Part shown: one piece after another, positions 7,289 through 16,513 of the stretch
Layout: each line of letters begins with the position of its first letter
Numbering within the stretch: position 1 is the first letter of the stretch
Source of the DNA: an uncultured Collinsella sp.
GTDB lineage: Bacteria > Actinomycetota > Coriobacteriia > Coriobacteriales > Coriobacteriaceae
DNA length: 37,065 nucleotides
NCBI GenBank assembly: GCA_900754745.1
Contig: CAAEEB010000009.1
Location: 1 to 37,065 of the forward strand
Reading direction: 5' to 3'
Program-made: the position numbers and the translations under genes
The notes under the pieces: model-generated
Seen by the model: the letters and a program-made list of their open reading frames with translations, nothing else
Told to the model about the DNA's origin: nothing
Databases searched by the model: none

Positions 7289-7740
7289 GGATCGACCGTC
7301 ACCGCACGTTCATGCGTGAGCACGGCCGGCGCCCCCAGGGAAACGCCGGCGATGCTCAGCGAACTCGGCCACGGCTCGTAGTGCATGGCGCAGGTATAGG
7401 TCCTAAACGTGCCAGAAAGAGAGAGCAGGCCACCATCCGATGACGCCGTGCCTTGCTCGCTCGAGACCTCGACCTGTAGGTCATATCCCTCCATGGCATC
7501 CTGAATCTGAGCTTGAACGGTCGCGGAAGCGTCAATGGAGCTCTCGTCACCCTCCCCGCCCGGCGCCACAGCGTGCGCCAGCACGATGTCGGGCACCACG
7601 CGGTCGAAGCGCGCGACCGCGCCGGCAAAGATCATGACGTTGTACGCGATGAGAGCCAGCACGAGCAGAACGGGCGTGACTATCGCCATCTCGACCGTCG
7701 CCTGGGCGCGCTCCTCATGCAAGTAGGCGCAAATGCCCAT
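7264..7740 (-). CDS. TadE-like pseudopilin
   Basis: Encodes 158 residues. Near the N-terminus EERAQATVEMAIVTPVLLVL is a TadE-type segment: a short polar leader, a Glu at the +5-like position and a hydrophobic helix. The remainder is an extracellular domain with two Cys at most. ATG 7740 shares one base with the upstream stop (TAATG), so translation is coupled. TadE-like proteins are minor pilins processed by the prepilin peptidase and help assemble Flp pili. Confidence 0.82.
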   Translation of the reverse strand: MGICAYLHEERAQATVEMAIVTPVLLVLALIAYNVMIFAGAVARFDRVVPDIVLAHAVAPGGEGDESSIDASATVQAQIQDAMEGYDLQVEVSSEQGTASSDGGLLSLSGTFRTYTCAMHYEPWPSSLSIAGVSLGAPAVLTHERAVTVDPWRPGVVM

Positions 7741-9905
7741 TACGACCCACCGCCAAAAGCCCCCACCAGCGTGGCAACATCGACAGTGAGCGGGATGGAG
7801 CCGCCGCCGGGCAGCGGGATCTCCGCAAGCGTGAACACCGCGCCGCTGATGGTGCGCTCGACGTGATATTCCAAAGCCTCGCAAAGTGCCTTGGGGTCAG
7901 TCACGCCCAAGGGGATTTTTCGCAGGGTATCTTGAGTTTTGGAGATGCCCGCGATATCGGACCCCGGACTTTTGATGACATTGGCGGTATCGGTCAGCAC
8001 CGGTTTTCGCAGACGCAAATCGCACGGTTCGAGTCCCAGCGCCGCCACGGAGGACGAGACGGTGTCACCGAGCCAGGACGCGATGGAGCCCAACGCGCCG
8101 CTACTCCCTCCCAAGCCACCGATCAGCTCTCCCATAAGCTCGTCGGCCGCACCCTGGATGTCTCCGTACCCCACAAGTAGGCGACCCCAAACATCCATAA
8201 CGCCGTCGAGCACGCCGGCAACGCCGCCCGAACGCTCCTCCAGCGTCGAGAAAAACCGCGAGAGAACGTTATTTTGTGCCGTCGCATCGTCGGGCGCCAG
8301 CACTGCAGCAGAAATTGCACCACGATCGCCAAGCTCAACTGCCGTGTTAAACGAAGAGTTGAGCTCGTCGGGACTCGTGACATCGCCCGAGACCGCAAAG
8401 GCGACCACGCCGTTTCGACCGGGCGGGGCGATGCGCGGACGCTCACCGGATAGTTCTTTGATGGCGGTATCGAACGCATTGCCCGCACGGTCGGCTTCGT
8501 CCTCGGTCTGACGCTCGAGCTCAAGCTCCTTGTTGCGACAGTCGACGTAGTCCTCCAGGGCGTCTTTAAACTTGTCAAAGTGATACTCGAAGCCGTTTTC
8601 GATAGAGGTTGAAGGCGCCGCAACAGCACCAAGCGACGAAACGCCAAAATGGCATTTGCTGCATTTATCCTGCCCATCGTAATCGGCAACCGAAGCAAAT
8701 CCGCTCGGCGTTCCTTTCTTATAGTTAGGGCAGGTCGTCCCGTAATGCAGATACGCCTTGCCATCGTTCACGCTAGTCGGCCACACCGCATCGGTATAGA
8801 GTTCCGTCGCCCGAACCTCATCAGAGTTGCGCGGCAGCAGCGGAATATAGGAGGAAACCCTGTCTCCGTTCTCGGTTATATATGCCCGATCGACTTCCGC
8901 GCTCGCATAGGTATAAAACGCCTTACGCGCCGCAGACTCTGCCTTTATCTCGACACTCGAACCTTGGGGCTTCTCATTTGTCAGACGCCAATGGTAGTAG
9001 TCCTTCGCACGATCAAGAGCAACTTGAGGCTCCCACGTAACGCTCGATGAGTAATGCGGATTTTGAACCCCGGAGAGATCCGTTAGGCTTTTTGCGCGCT
9101 CCCACATACACGAACAGCTGCCGACCGAACCTTTATCCGATCCACCGCAATCCGCTAGCCAGGCGCGCTCTTTGGCCTTCGCCGTCTTCTCCGATGCTTT
9201 TTGTAGCTCCTCGGCCGCGCGCTCCAGATCTTCCGACGCATCTTTAATGGCATCGGTCGAGATTTCGGATCCTTCGAGCGCAACAAAATCCGACTCAGAT
9301 GTCCTAGGCACGGCAAGCGCCGTACCGGTATAGGTCACGCCGTCGGTATCCTGCGCCGATACTGCCTGCATGGCGCGCACGGCAACCAGGTACGGCAAGG
9401 CGGTCTCGATCTTTTGCAGGCCCTTTGCCGCGCTTTTGGCAAACTTGTTACGCGTTTTAATAATCTGGGTTCCCGTATCGATGATATCGCTGCCGACAAC
9501 CTCGGCGCCCGGAATAAGAATGGCAACCAAGCCGGTGCCGATCGTGGCAAACCCCGCCAGGCCCAAACTCAAAATGCTCGCATCCACCACCGTGGCGGCT
9601 GTGTGATAGGACGACACCACGTTGGCGCCCGCCAGGGCACCGCTATCGGCCGCCACCTGGGTATCTCCGGCACGCGACATGCTCCATATCGCCGCGGTCG
9701 ACGAAAACAGCAGCGTAAGCACCACCAGAATGACAACCGCAGAGGAGAGCGTGGTATAGGCACCGTCTTCGATAAACAAGTCGATACCGGCACGGCCCAT
9801 AAAGCCGCCCCGCTTGCGGCGAGCGCCTGGTCGACGGCAGGCCGCAAACCCTTGCGTCACCCGCAGCAGGCAGCGCCTAATCCCATGCAGCAATCCATGA
9901 ATCAT
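7740..9905 (-). CDS. Large TadG-like membrane-anchored pilus-locus protein
   Basis: Encodes about 721 residues from ATG 9905, which has a GGAGGGAG Shine-Dalgarno; a shorter start at 9800 (MGRAGIDLF) is possible. The hydrophobic helix SSAVVILVVLTLLFSSTAAI is followed by SRAGDTQVAADSGALAGAN, the AADSGALAGA-type motif of TadG/Flp-assembly proteins. A second hydrophobic stretch follows (ILSLGLAGFATIGTGLVAIL). The long outside part has an Ala/Glu/Lys-rich helix (DASEDLERAAEELQKASEK) and clustered cysteines (CGG...CSC, CPN, CSKC, DYVDC). It is far larger than typical TadE/TadG minor pilins. It sits between two TadE-like genes and overlaps both ends. A surface or tip component of the pilus is an inference. 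Confidence 0.72.
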   Translation of the reverse strand: MIHGLLHGIRRCLLRVTQGFAACRRPGARRKRGGFMGRAGIDLFIEDGAYTTLSSAVVILVVLTLLFSSTAAIWSMSRAGDTQVAADSGALAGANVVSSYHTAATVVDASILSLGLAGFATIGTGLVAILIPGAEVVGSDIIDTGTQIIKTRNKFAKSAAKGLQKIETALPYLVAVRAMQAVSAQDTDGVTYTGTALAVPRTSESDFVALEGSEISTDAIKDASEDLERAAEELQKASEKTAKAKERAWLADCGGSDKGSVGSCSCMWERAKSLTDLSGVQNPHYSSSVTWEPQVALDRAKDYYHWRLTNEKPQGSSVEIKAESAARKAFYTYASAEVDRAYITENGDRVSSYIPLLPRNSDEVRATELYTDAVWPTSVNDGKAYLHYGTTCPNYKKGTPSGFASVADYDGQDKCSKCHFGVSSLGAVAAPSTSIENGFEYHFDKFKDALEDYVDCRNKELELERQTEDEADRAGNAFDTAIKELSGERPRIAPPGRNGVVAFAVSGDVTSPDELNSSFNTAVELGDRGAISAAVLAPDDATAQNNVLSRFFSTLEERSGGVAGVLDGVMDVWGRLLVGYGDIQGAADELMGELIGGLGGSSGALGSIASWLGDTVSSSVAALGLEPCDLRLRKPVLTDTANVIKSPGSDIAGISKTQDTLRKIPLGVTDPKALCEALEYHVERTISGAVFTLAEIPLPGGGSIPLTVDVATLVGAFGGGS

Positions 9906-10389
9906 AATCTCCCTCCAGCCATTCGGGACGCGATCGATACGAGACGTCGACCTTGAGCTCGACATAGCCGCCCTCACCCGCGCTGCCCATGGCCCGCGCA
10001 AATGCACCGATCACGGGCAGCGGCTTAACCTCGCCGGCAACAGACACGGACGAAACGCCGCCGGCACCGGCCCGCCCCAACTCGATATCCCACGACAGCG
10101 GCCCGCCGGCATGAAAAATCGAGACGTTGGGCACCGCGGCAAGTCTGCGGCGAGTGAACTCCTTAAGGTCATCGTCGTCCTCAACCGCCGTCGTGGTCAT
10201 AAGCCGCGCGGTCTCGGCGGCGGCAGACTCCATGACCGCGCGCGTATAGAGCAGGCACACCGGCTGCAACGCGAGCAAGATAAGCGTCAAAAACGTCGGC
10301 AGCAAAAAGGCGGCCTCGACCGTAGACTGCGCCCGATCCTCGCACGCGATATCAATACAGAGCGATGTCCTTGGCACCCGTCGCGGCAT
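9877..10389 (-). CDS. TadE-like pseudopilin
   Basis: Encodes about 170 residues. CEDRAQSTVEAAFLLPTFL then LTLILLALQPVCLLYTRAVM is the TadE-type leader and membrane helix; AAAETARLMTT follows, as common in TadE. The start is uncertain: ATG 10389 lies inside the upstream pilin-like gene (38-base overlap) and lacks a good Shine-Dalgarno, while a rarer start nearer the helix cannot be excluded. The 3' end overlaps the large TadG-like gene by 29 bases. Confidence 0.75.
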   Translation of the reverse strand: MPRRVPRTSLCIDIACEDRAQSTVEAAFLLPTFLTLILLALQPVCLLYTRAVMESAAAETARLMTTTAVEDDDDLKEFTRRRLAAVPNVSIFHAGGPLSWDIELGRAGAGGVSSVSVAGEVKPLPVIGAFARAMGSAGEGGYVELKVDVSYRSRPEWLEGDYDSWIAAWD

Positions 10390-10570
10390 CGATAACCGAC
10401 GACGGAGCGACGCCATGAGACGCTGCCCGCTCGACCAGTGCCGCCAAGCGCCCATCGGTGCCAGCACGCCAAAGCCCCGCAATCGCCAGCACGATCGATA
10501 ACAGTGCCACGGTGACGATGGCGTACTCAACGGTCGACTGAGCAGATTCCTCACGCAGGACATCATGCAT
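10352..10570 (-). CDS. Small Flp/TadE-like pilin protein
   Basis: Encodes 72 residues. REESAQSTVEYAIVTVALL then SIVLAIAGLW has the layout of a Flp-type prepilin: short charged leader, Glu five residues into the mature part, one hydrophobic helix. The tail is short and polar, and differs from the main Flp at 11099-11332. A GGAGG Shine-Dalgarno precedes ATG 10570. It may be a second major pilin or a minor one. Confidence 0.75.
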   Translation of the reverse strand: MHDVLREESAQSTVEYAIVTVALLSIVLAIAGLWRAGTDGRLAALVERAASHGVAPSSVIDAATGAKDIALY

Positions 10571-10571
10571 T

Positions 10572-11135
10572 TCACGACCCCTCCTTTGAGCTCGTTGTTT
10601 GCGGAACCAGACGCACGACACGCAGGCGGCACGAGGTATCGCCGGCATCCGCGGCAACCGTCACCATGTCGACCCAGCCTCGCCCATCGCGCACGATGGC
10701 GCCCCATACGTTGCCCTTAATATCGAGATAGCCGCTCAGGGCGAGCTGGGCCGTGGGCACCTCACGGTAGGCGCGCAACAGATCTGCCGCCGCCTCGGTC
10801 ATCGGCCGGTCCTCGGACCATGCGAGTCGAACCGCGATCGCGTTGTCTGCAGACGGCTCCGTCGCACTGGCGGCCCGCTCGTCGAGCGCCTGCAAAAAGG
10901 TACGAGCCGTGACGGCGGCATTCTGACCGCCCAAATCTTGCGCGCCTTCTGCTTGTGACACCGCCGCCGAACCCGATCCCAAATCGGCAGTAGCGCCTGG
11001 ACGCTGCTGTCGCGCAACACCCAGCCCCCAAAGCGTCACCGCTATTGCCACGAGCAAACAGACGAGCACCAGCGGCGAACCAACAGGCCGCCTGCCTCCT
11101 ACAGGCTGTTGATGCCGTCTTTGATCGCGTTCCAT
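10572..11135 (-). CDS. Unknown single-pass membrane protein in the Tad operon
   Basis: Encodes about 187 residues. I do not recognise the family. One hydrophobic helix (SPLVLVCLLVAIAVTLWGLG, about 19-38) follows a basic N-terminus, so the rest probably lies outside the membrane. After a Gly/Ala/Ser linker there is a compact alpha/beta region with FLQALDERAA and LLRAYREVPTAQLALSGYLD, resembling small accessory domains of pilus or transporter proteins. The start at 11135 overlaps flp by 37 bases and has only a weak Shine-Dalgarno, so the N-terminus is tentative. Position between the two Flp-like genes suggests a role in pilus assembly. Confidence 0.6.
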   Translation of the reverse strand: MERDQRRHQQPVGGRRPVGSPLVLVCLLVAIAVTLWGLGVARQQRPGATADLGSGSAAVSQAEGAQDLGGQNAAVTARTFLQALDERAASATEPSADNAIAVRLAWSEDRPMTEAAADLLRAYREVPTAQLALSGYLDIKGNVWGAIVRDGRGWVDMVTVAADAGDTSCRLRVVRLVPQTTSSKEGS

Positions 11136-11332
11136 AGTTCTTCGACTTTGCTCTTAAACGCGACGATGGCGATAATCGCGATCACTACGAGCACGCCGAC
11201 CAAGATGGCGTATTCGGTAGTGCCCTGCGCGTTCTCCTCCCGCAACAGCGCCTTGGCACGCTGGCGAGCGCGGATTGCCCGGCAAAATGCCCAGCTCCAA
11301 GCCTTGCCCGCAATGTCGGTCATCGTGTTCAT
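11099..11332 (-). CDS. flp: Flp/Fap-type major pilin
   Basis: Encodes 77 residues. A long basic leader ends in REENAQGTTEYAILVGVLV, followed by VIAIIAIVAFKSKVEELWNA. The GTTEYA segment is the Flp prepilin cleavage region: cleavage after Gly would leave T-T-E-Y with the conserved Glu and Tyr. This is the best candidate for the major pilin of the operon. Shine-Dalgarno GGGAGG lies 7 bases before ATG 11332. The leader of about 36 residues is longer than in most Flp pilins. Confidence 0.88.
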   Translation of the reverse strand: MNTMTDIAGKAWSWAFCRAIRARQRAKALLREENAQGTTEYAILVGVLVVIAIIAIVAFKSKVEELWNAIKDGINSL

Positions 11333-11342
11333 GTATTCCTCC

Positions 11343-11984
11343 CTACATCATCCCGCCTGCTCCCAGCAGCGGGCCCAATATGGACAGAAGCAACGCCGGC
11401 AAAATGAGCGTGCCGGTGGGAATCAGCAACTTGACCGGTGCGCGCTCGATCTCGCGCTCGACTGCGGCGCGATGGGCCGCGCGGATCTCGCGACTTTGAG
11501 CAGCCAGCGTCTCGGCCAGCGGAGCGCCCAGGGCAAGCGCCTGTCCCACCGTGATGGCAAAGGTCTCGAGCGCCCTCACGTCCAAATCACGCGCAGCAGC
11601 CAACAGCTCGGCCTCACGCGTCCCCACGCCCACCTGCCACGCCATGCAGGCTCGTTCAAGACGGACGGCCAGCACCGACCGACGGTTGGCACAGAAAATC
11701 TCGAGCGCCGCGTCAAACGAAAGGCCGGCAGAAAGCCCCAGGCGCACCACGTCGATCATCTCGGACACCTCACCGAGCGACACCCGCGCCGGCCCGCCCG
11801 CCCCAATCGCGCCCTTCATTCGCGCGGTCAGGGCATCAATCACCGAGCAGCCCGCAGCAATGACCAGTACTGCCTCACGCTTGCATGTCTCTGCAATCTT
11901 GCGAGCATCCGCACGCTCCAAACCTGTCGCGGCAAATACGCTCAGGGCACACAGACAAGCCGCGAGCCCGACCAGGGCGCTCAT
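11343..11984 (-). CDS. tadC: TadC-like type II secretion F-domain protein
   Basis: Encodes 213 residues. An N-terminal membrane helix (MSALVGLAACLCALSVFAAT) precedes a cytoplasmic T2SSF helical domain (VVRLGLSAGLSFDAALEIF, then GVGTREAELLAAARDLDVRALETFAITVGQALALGAPLAETLA), and a C-terminal hydrophobic hairpin (LLIPTGTLILPALLLSILGP) ends the protein. ATG 11984 overlaps the tadB stop (ATGA). TadC pairs with TadB to form the inner-membrane platform on which the TadA ATPase acts. Length is short compared with the usual 280-320 residues. Confidence 0.85.
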   Translation of the reverse strand: MSALVGLAACLCALSVFAATGLERADARKIAETCKREAVLVIAAGCSVIDALTARMKGAIGAGGPARVSLGEVSEMIDVVRLGLSAGLSFDAALEIFCANRRSVLAVRLERACMAWQVGVGTREAELLAAARDLDVRALETFAITVGQALALGAPLAETLAAQSREIRAAHRAAVEREIERAPVKLLIPTGTLILPALLLSILGPLLGAGGMM

Positions 11985-12907
11985 AACTCCACCCGCATAA
12001 TGCGCCGGATAACTACCAAGGCAACGACGTTGAGGGCAAGTCCCAGCACCACGGCGCCCGCACCAGCCGGCGTCGCAAGACCGCGGCGAAAGTCTGCCGA
12101 AAGCAAAGCCAGTACCGCGCACATGCCCGCCGGCATCGCCGCGACCATGTGTGCCGACATACGCGCCTGTGACGTCTTAACGTCCAAACGGCGTTTGAGC
12201 TCAATGCGCTCACCCACCATGCTCGACGCCTCGGACAGCAAGCCGGCAAGCGGAGCCCCGGTACGCTGCGATACTTTGAGCGCCAAGGTGACAAGCGAAA
12301 GGCCGGGGGCATCGATGCGAACGAGTAGGTCATCGAGTGCGTCGGTCGCCGAGATACCGCAATCGATTGCCGCCGCCACCCGCAAAAACTCGGTATGCAC
12401 CGGCTCTTGCGCATGGGCACCCACAAAGCGCATGCCCTGTGCCAGCGAATGCCCCGAGGCAAGCGACATGGATAACGCCGTGAATGCCTCGGGCATGGCC
12501 TCTTCTACATCATGCTGTTCGCGTCGGCGATCGAAGGTGTCACGCGCGGCGCCCACGCCAAACGGCACCACCAGCCCCAAGACAAAGCCGATGGGCGACA
12601 ACGACGCAACGGCCAGCAAAACGCTGCAGATACCGCTCGACAGCAGCAGAAATGCCAAACGAGCCGCGTTATCCTCAATAGCAAGCCCAAGGCGATCTGC
12701 GGGGATCAGCGACGCCCACGAGCGGGCAATCTTTGTCAGCAGATCGTTTTCCGCCAACTCGCGCGGCAGCTTCTCCGCCATCGATTCGAGCGTCTGGCGC
12801 GCCAGCTCCGCCGGCGGCATCCGCGGCACACGAGGCTCTGCCCCACACGCCGTCGCGACAGAAAGCCCCGCCAAACCCCCTACGACGAGGGGCATAGCGA
12901 TCTCCAT
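11981..12907 (-). CDS. tadB: TadB-like type II secretion F-domain protein
   Basis: Encodes 308 residues. Membrane helices near the N-terminus (LAFLLLSSGICSVLLAVASL, then PIGFVLGLVVPFGVGAARDT) precede the T2SSF domain: VEEAMPEAFTALSMSLASGH, SLAQGMRFVG, and ALKVSQRTGAPLAGLLSEAS. Two helices close the protein. It overlaps tadA by 28 bases and tadC by 4, so it is translationally coupled on both sides. Confidence 0.88.
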   Translation of the reverse strand: MEIAMPLVVGGLAGLSVATACGAEPRVPRMPPAELARQTLESMAEKLPRELAENDLLTKIARSWASLIPADRLGLAIEDNAARLAFLLLSSGICSVLLAVASLSPIGFVLGLVVPFGVGAARDTFDRRREQHDVEEAMPEAFTALSMSLASGHSLAQGMRFVGAHAQEPVHTEFLRVAAAIDCGISATDALDDLLVRIDAPGLSLVTLALKVSQRTGAPLAGLLSEASSMVGERIELKRRLDVKTSQARMSAHMVAAMPAGMCAVLALLSADFRRGLATPAGAGAVVLGLALNVVALVVIRRIMRVEL

Positions 12908-14208
12908 TCGTCCACCTCCTCTTGCGTGAGCGTTCCCGACCGCAAGCCCTCCGCAATAAACGGCGGCTCGCGGTCGAGCGTCCAGGTGCGTTCGGCGGCA
13001 TCGAACGTCACGTAGCGTTCGAGCTCAACACCGCCCGACGCGCCGCGGTGAACCCCCGAATATGAGGCCACAAAGCGCCTGCCATCTGCATGACGCTCGG
13101 ACATCACGATGCCGTCGAGCGCCATAGCGATCTGCTCTTCGATAAGCTCACTCGGCAAATCGATGCCGTAGCGCGCAAGCAGCGTCAGGCGAACCACGGT
13201 CTCCTGCTCGGTACCCGCATGGAGCGTGGTGAGCGAGCCGTCGTGGCCCGTGTTCATGGCCTGCAGCATGTCGCAGCACTCGGCACCGCGCACCTCGCCC
13301 ACGACGATGCGGTCGGGGCGCATACGCAGAGCATTGGTCACCAGGTCGCGAATCGTCACCGCGCCCTCGCCCTCAATTGACGCCTCACGCGCCTCCAGAC
13401 GAACAACGTGTGGGTGATGTGCAAACTTGAGCTCGGCGGAATCCTCGATCGTCACGATGCGCTCGCCGGTGGAAATCTCGCACGACAGCGCGTTGAGCAG
13501 CGTGGTCTTGCCCGACCCCGTGCCTCCCGCAACCGCCAAGTCCTGCCGCAACGACACCGCGCACGACAGCAGCTGCGCATACCAAAGCGGCAGTGACCCC
13601 AACCCCACAAGCTCGTCCAACGAACAGATACGGTCCGAGAACTTACGGATGGTGAGGATTGGCCCGTCGATCGCCACGGGTGGAATCACCGCGTTGACGC
13701 GATAGCCCGTCTTGAGGCGGGCGTTGACGATGGGGCTACGCTCGTCGATACGACGGCCAAGCGGCGAGATGATACGGTCGATGAGCACACGGATCTGCTC
13801 GTCGTCCTCAAACGCGTGCTCGATGGGATACAAAACGCCACTGCGCTCAAAAAAAGCAGAACGACAGCCGTTGATCATGATTTCGGTAACGGTGTCGTCC
13901 TCGATGAGCGGCTGCAGCGGTCCCAGGCCCACCACGTCATCTAGGATCTCGTCGATGATGGTCTCACGCTCAGGCGTCGCCAAGTCGGTCGGCTCTTCCA
14001 CGTTGAGCGCCGCTTCCACCGCCGGACGTAGCTCGGAGCGGGCAAGGGCCGAATCGACGTAGGCACTGATGCGCGCCACCTCGTCGTAGCCCATGCGGTC
14101 CATCACCGCACGCTTGGTGCGGCGTTTAACGGCACGGCGGCGTCCCGCATCAACGGGGGCAGCCGCGGCGGCCGCGCCAGCGGCTTTAATCCTCGTCTGC
14201 AGACTCAT
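12880..14208 (-). CDS. tadA: TadA/CpaF-type pilus assembly ATPase
   Basis: Encodes 442 residues, usual length. This secretion ATPase of the VirB11/PilT superfamily powers Flp pilus assembly as a hexamer on the inner face of the membrane. Walker [10 protein letters not shown] is at 228-236, followed by [12 protein letters not shown] (Asp box), [23 protein letters not shown] (Walker B region with Glu) and [11 protein letters not shown] (His box). The N-terminal domain ([27 protein letters not shown]) is typical of CpaF. The start overlaps the tadZ stop by 4 bases (ATGA). Confidence 0.95.
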   Translation of the reverse strand: MSLQTRIKAAGAAAAAAPVDAGRRRAVKRRTKRAVMDRMGYDEVARISAYVDSALARSELRPAVEAALNVEEPTDLATPERETIIDEILDDVVGLGPLQPLIEDDTVTEIMINGCRSAFFERSGVLYPIEHAFEDDEQIRVLIDRIISPLGRRIDERSPIVNARLKTGYRVNAVIPPVAIDGPILTIRKFSDRICSLDELVGLGSLPLWYAQLLSCAVSLRQDLAVAGGTGSGKTTLLNALSCEISTGERIVTIEDSAELKFAHHPHVVRLEAREASIEGEGAVTIRDLVTNALRMRPDRIVVGEVRGAECCDMLQAMNTGHDGSLTTLHAGTEQETVVRLTLLARYGIDLPSELIEEQIAMALDGIVMSERHADGRRFVASYSGVHRGASGGVELERYVTFDAAERTWTLDREPPFIAEGLRSGTLTQEEVDEWRSLCPSS

Positions 14209-15854
14209 CGCGAATCACCCTCACGCGACCAGGGAAGACGGATGCGCGGGCGCTCGGTGCGGGTCGCGCGGTCGGCGACCATATCGCTCCAGGGACCGAC
14301 GGCGCAGCCCAGCTCCACGAGCATCTCGCGCGTGGCCTCGCGCACGCTGGTCGCAAAAGCGCTCGTCTGACCCACTGCCTCGTCGGCGCGACCGAATGCC
14401 ATGAGCGCGGCCAAGTCCTGACCGCCATCGGCGATGCGGATCTTGGAGCTCAGTGCGCAGGCGATCTCAAAGCGCATGGCGACGTCCTCGTCGGCACCGC
14501 GCGCACCAAACCGGTTGAACACGGCACTCATGCGCGTACGCGGCACGCCCACACGGCTCGCCAGTTCGATAACGCGTGCCGCGGACGTCGCGGACGATAC
14601 CGCCGCATCGCCTACGACCAGGCAACGGTCGCTCGCCGCCACCGCGGCGGCCACGGCATCGCCCCAAAAGACCGAGGTGTCGACAAAGACCACGTCGGAT
14701 TCGCGGCGCAAAACATCGAGCAATAGCTCCACCGGACGTGCCATGAGCTCAGCCTTCTCGGGGGCCGCGACAGGTCCCCAGAGCGTGACGCCCGGGGCGA
14801 CGCGCATCGATGCGGCCACGATATCCGGCTCGGCAAGTGCGCCCGCCGCCGACGGCTCGATAAGCGTCGCCATATCGTGCGGGGCATCGACACCCAGCAG
14901 ATCGTATAGGTTTCCAAACATGAGGTCCAAGTCGAGCACAGCGGCACGCAAACCCAACAGCGACGCCGCATGCGCCATGGTGGCAACGATCGTCGACTTG
15001 CCGCAACCGCCCGAACCCGAAACGGCGCAGACGACCGGTGCCCGACGCGACGGAACCGAAGCGTCCGCCGACAGCGCGGGGGCTGACGGTGCAGGAACCG
15101 GCGACACGGACGCGGGCGACAACATCCCCGTCTCCCCCGCCGCGGTCACGCGCTGAGCCCAAGCCGGTATGGCAGGCTGCCCGGGCTGCGGTTCCGAAGC
15201 CAAAGACGCAGCGGCACACGGCTCGCCAGCCCCGGCAAAACCCTCGACCTCGTCGAGCTCATCGGCCAGATTTACGCCGTGCACGTATCCCATATCTTCA
15301 GCCAGAACGTCATCGCCATACGGTACCGGCCCTCCAGCGTCATCGTATGCAAGGGGGTCCCGGGGGCGCCGACCATGCTCGGCTTCCGCTTTTCCATATT
15401 CATCAACACGCGGGCCTCTTGTAGCGCGAGGCGCCCCGGGTTCCCTATCAGCAAAAGCATCGGGCTCAATCGTCATGCGCCGATCGGAATCAACCGTTCC
15501 CTCACCCGCGCGCCCGTTGCCGCACAAACTGTGCGCAGCGATGACCTCGGTCGCCCCCGCGCGAAACAGCCCTTCGATATCCGACGGGTCGAGTGTCTCA
15601 ATCAACACGACGACGCGACTCACACGGCCCTCGGCCGTCAGGCGCGCAACGGTCTTCCGCACGTCTTCGGTATCGAACAGAGACGCCGCGATGATGGCGG
15701 CACCGCGGCGCGATGGAAACGCCCGCGCCATGGACACCAGCCCGTCCAGGTCGCCCACGCGAAGCACCTGCGCGCCCACATCGCGACCCTCGACTTCCTG
15801 CTGTAGCAGCCCGTAATCGCCGCACGCGCAGCACGCAAGCCAGATCGCCTTCAT
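14205..15854 (-). CDS. tadZ: TadZ/CpaE-like P-loop protein
   Basis: Encodes 549 residues. Residues 1-110 form a receiver-like alpha/beta domain (VVVLIETLDPSDIEGLFRAGATEVIA). A Pro/Ala/Asp-rich linker runs to about 270. The C-terminal MinD/ParA-type ATPase starts with a P-loop GSGGCGKST (280-288), then VLDLDLMFGNLYDLLGVD and VVFVDTSVFWGDA. In CpaE/TadZ proteins this domain positions the pilus machine. Start chosen at ATG 15854, which overlaps the cpaB-like stop (TGATG) and has GGAGG upstream. Confidence 0.85.
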   Translation of the reverse strand: MKAIWLACCACGDYGLLQQEVEGRDVGAQVLRVGDLDGLVSMARAFPSRRGAAIIAASLFDTEDVRKTVARLTAEGRVSRVVVLIETLDPSDIEGLFRAGATEVIAAHSLCGNGRAGEGTVDSDRRMTIEPDAFADREPGAPRATRGPRVDEYGKAEAEHGRRPRDPLAYDDAGGPVPYGDDVLAEDMGYVHGVNLADELDEVEGFAGAGEPCAAASLASEPQPGQPAIPAWAQRVTAAGETGMLSPASVSPVPAPSAPALSADASVPSRRAPVVCAVSGSGGCGKSTIVATMAHAASLLGLRAAVLDLDLMFGNLYDLLGVDAPHDMATLIEPSAAGALAEPDIVAASMRVAPGVTLWGPVAAPEKAELMARPVELLLDVLRRESDVVFVDTSVFWGDAVAAAVAASDRCLVVGDAAVSSATSAARVIELASRVGVPRTRMSAVFNRFGARGADEDVAMRFEIACALSSKIRIADGGQDLAALMAFGRADEAVGQTSAFATSVREATREMLVELGCAVGPWSDMVADRATRTERPRIRLPWSREGDSR

Positions 15855-16513
15855 CACTCGTCGCCTCCGCTCTTTTTGCCGCGCGCCGTGGCGGGAATCG
15901 TCAAGCTGACCGTTCCCTTTCCCGAGGCTCCCAGCAGTTCCTTGACATCTTCGGGGTCTGCCGCCAGCGTCACCCACTCGATCTTGCCTTCACGCGTGGT
16001 GCCGGCATCTTCGCTGGTATCGATCACGTACGCGCCGCACAAACGATCGGTCACGCCATCTTTTTGCACGTACACGTCCACATAACTGCCCACGCCCGTG
16101 GCACCACCGACCGAGTGCTCGGCATCGACCGCCACCGAAACGGCAACCTTGCCTTTAGGCACCTCGAGCTTGTGGCTCTCGGCCTTGGTGTAGACATTGC
16201 AAATCACGGCGTTTTTAGGAATGCGCGAGGTCGTCACGTCGCCGCGCACCTGACGCAGCTCGGTCGCCGCATCACGCGGCAACAGGCTCGCCAGCCATTC
16301 CTGAGTTATGACATTAGTCTCGTCGAGAGTCTCGCCCGCATCGATATCGCGCGCCGCGACGCACACCTCAACGCGGTCGCCGCCGTATTTTGCCAAAGTC
16401 TCGGCCTGGACCTGCTCGGCTTGCGAGCGGATCGACGAGCCGTAGACCATGCAGAGCGCCGCGGCAAGCACGCCCGCGACCAGACTGATAGCGATGCGCT
16501 TGCTCTTGTTCAC
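15854..16513 (-). CDS. cpaB: CpaB/RcpC-like SAF-domain protein
   Basis: Encodes 219 residues from GTG 16513. GTG is preferred because GAGGAG lies 6 bases upstream and the sequence then begins VNKSKRIAISLVAGVLAAAL, a single membrane anchor; an in-frame ATG 14 bases further upstream has no such site. The outside part has a SAF domain (VAARDIDAGETLDETNV, then SRIPKNAVICNVYT) and an RcpC-type region (VAVSVAVDAEHSVGGATGVG, SYVDVYVQKD). In didermic bacteria CpaB helps the secretin, but no secretin is found here, so it likely acts in the cell envelope of a monoderm. First gene of the operon; upstream a TTGACA (16611-16616) may be a -35 box, though no good -10 is seen. Confidence 0.85.
   Translation of the reverse strand: MNKSKRIAISLVAGVLAAALCMVYGSSIRSQAEQVQAETLAKYGGDRVEVCVAARDIDAGETLDETNVITQEWLASLLPRDAATELRQVRGDVTTSRIPKNAVICNVYTKAESHKLEVPKGKVAVSVAVDAEHSVGGATGVGSYVDVYVQKDGVTDRLCGAYVIDTSEDAGTTREGKIEWVTLAADPEDVKELLGASGKGTVSLTIPATARGKKSGGDE

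Noticed and set aside
6908..16513. A secretin or prepilin peptidase gene within the Tad operon
   Set aside because: Every gene in the interval was read; none has a secretin domain or the peptidase's aspartate motifs. A secretin is not expected in a monoderm.
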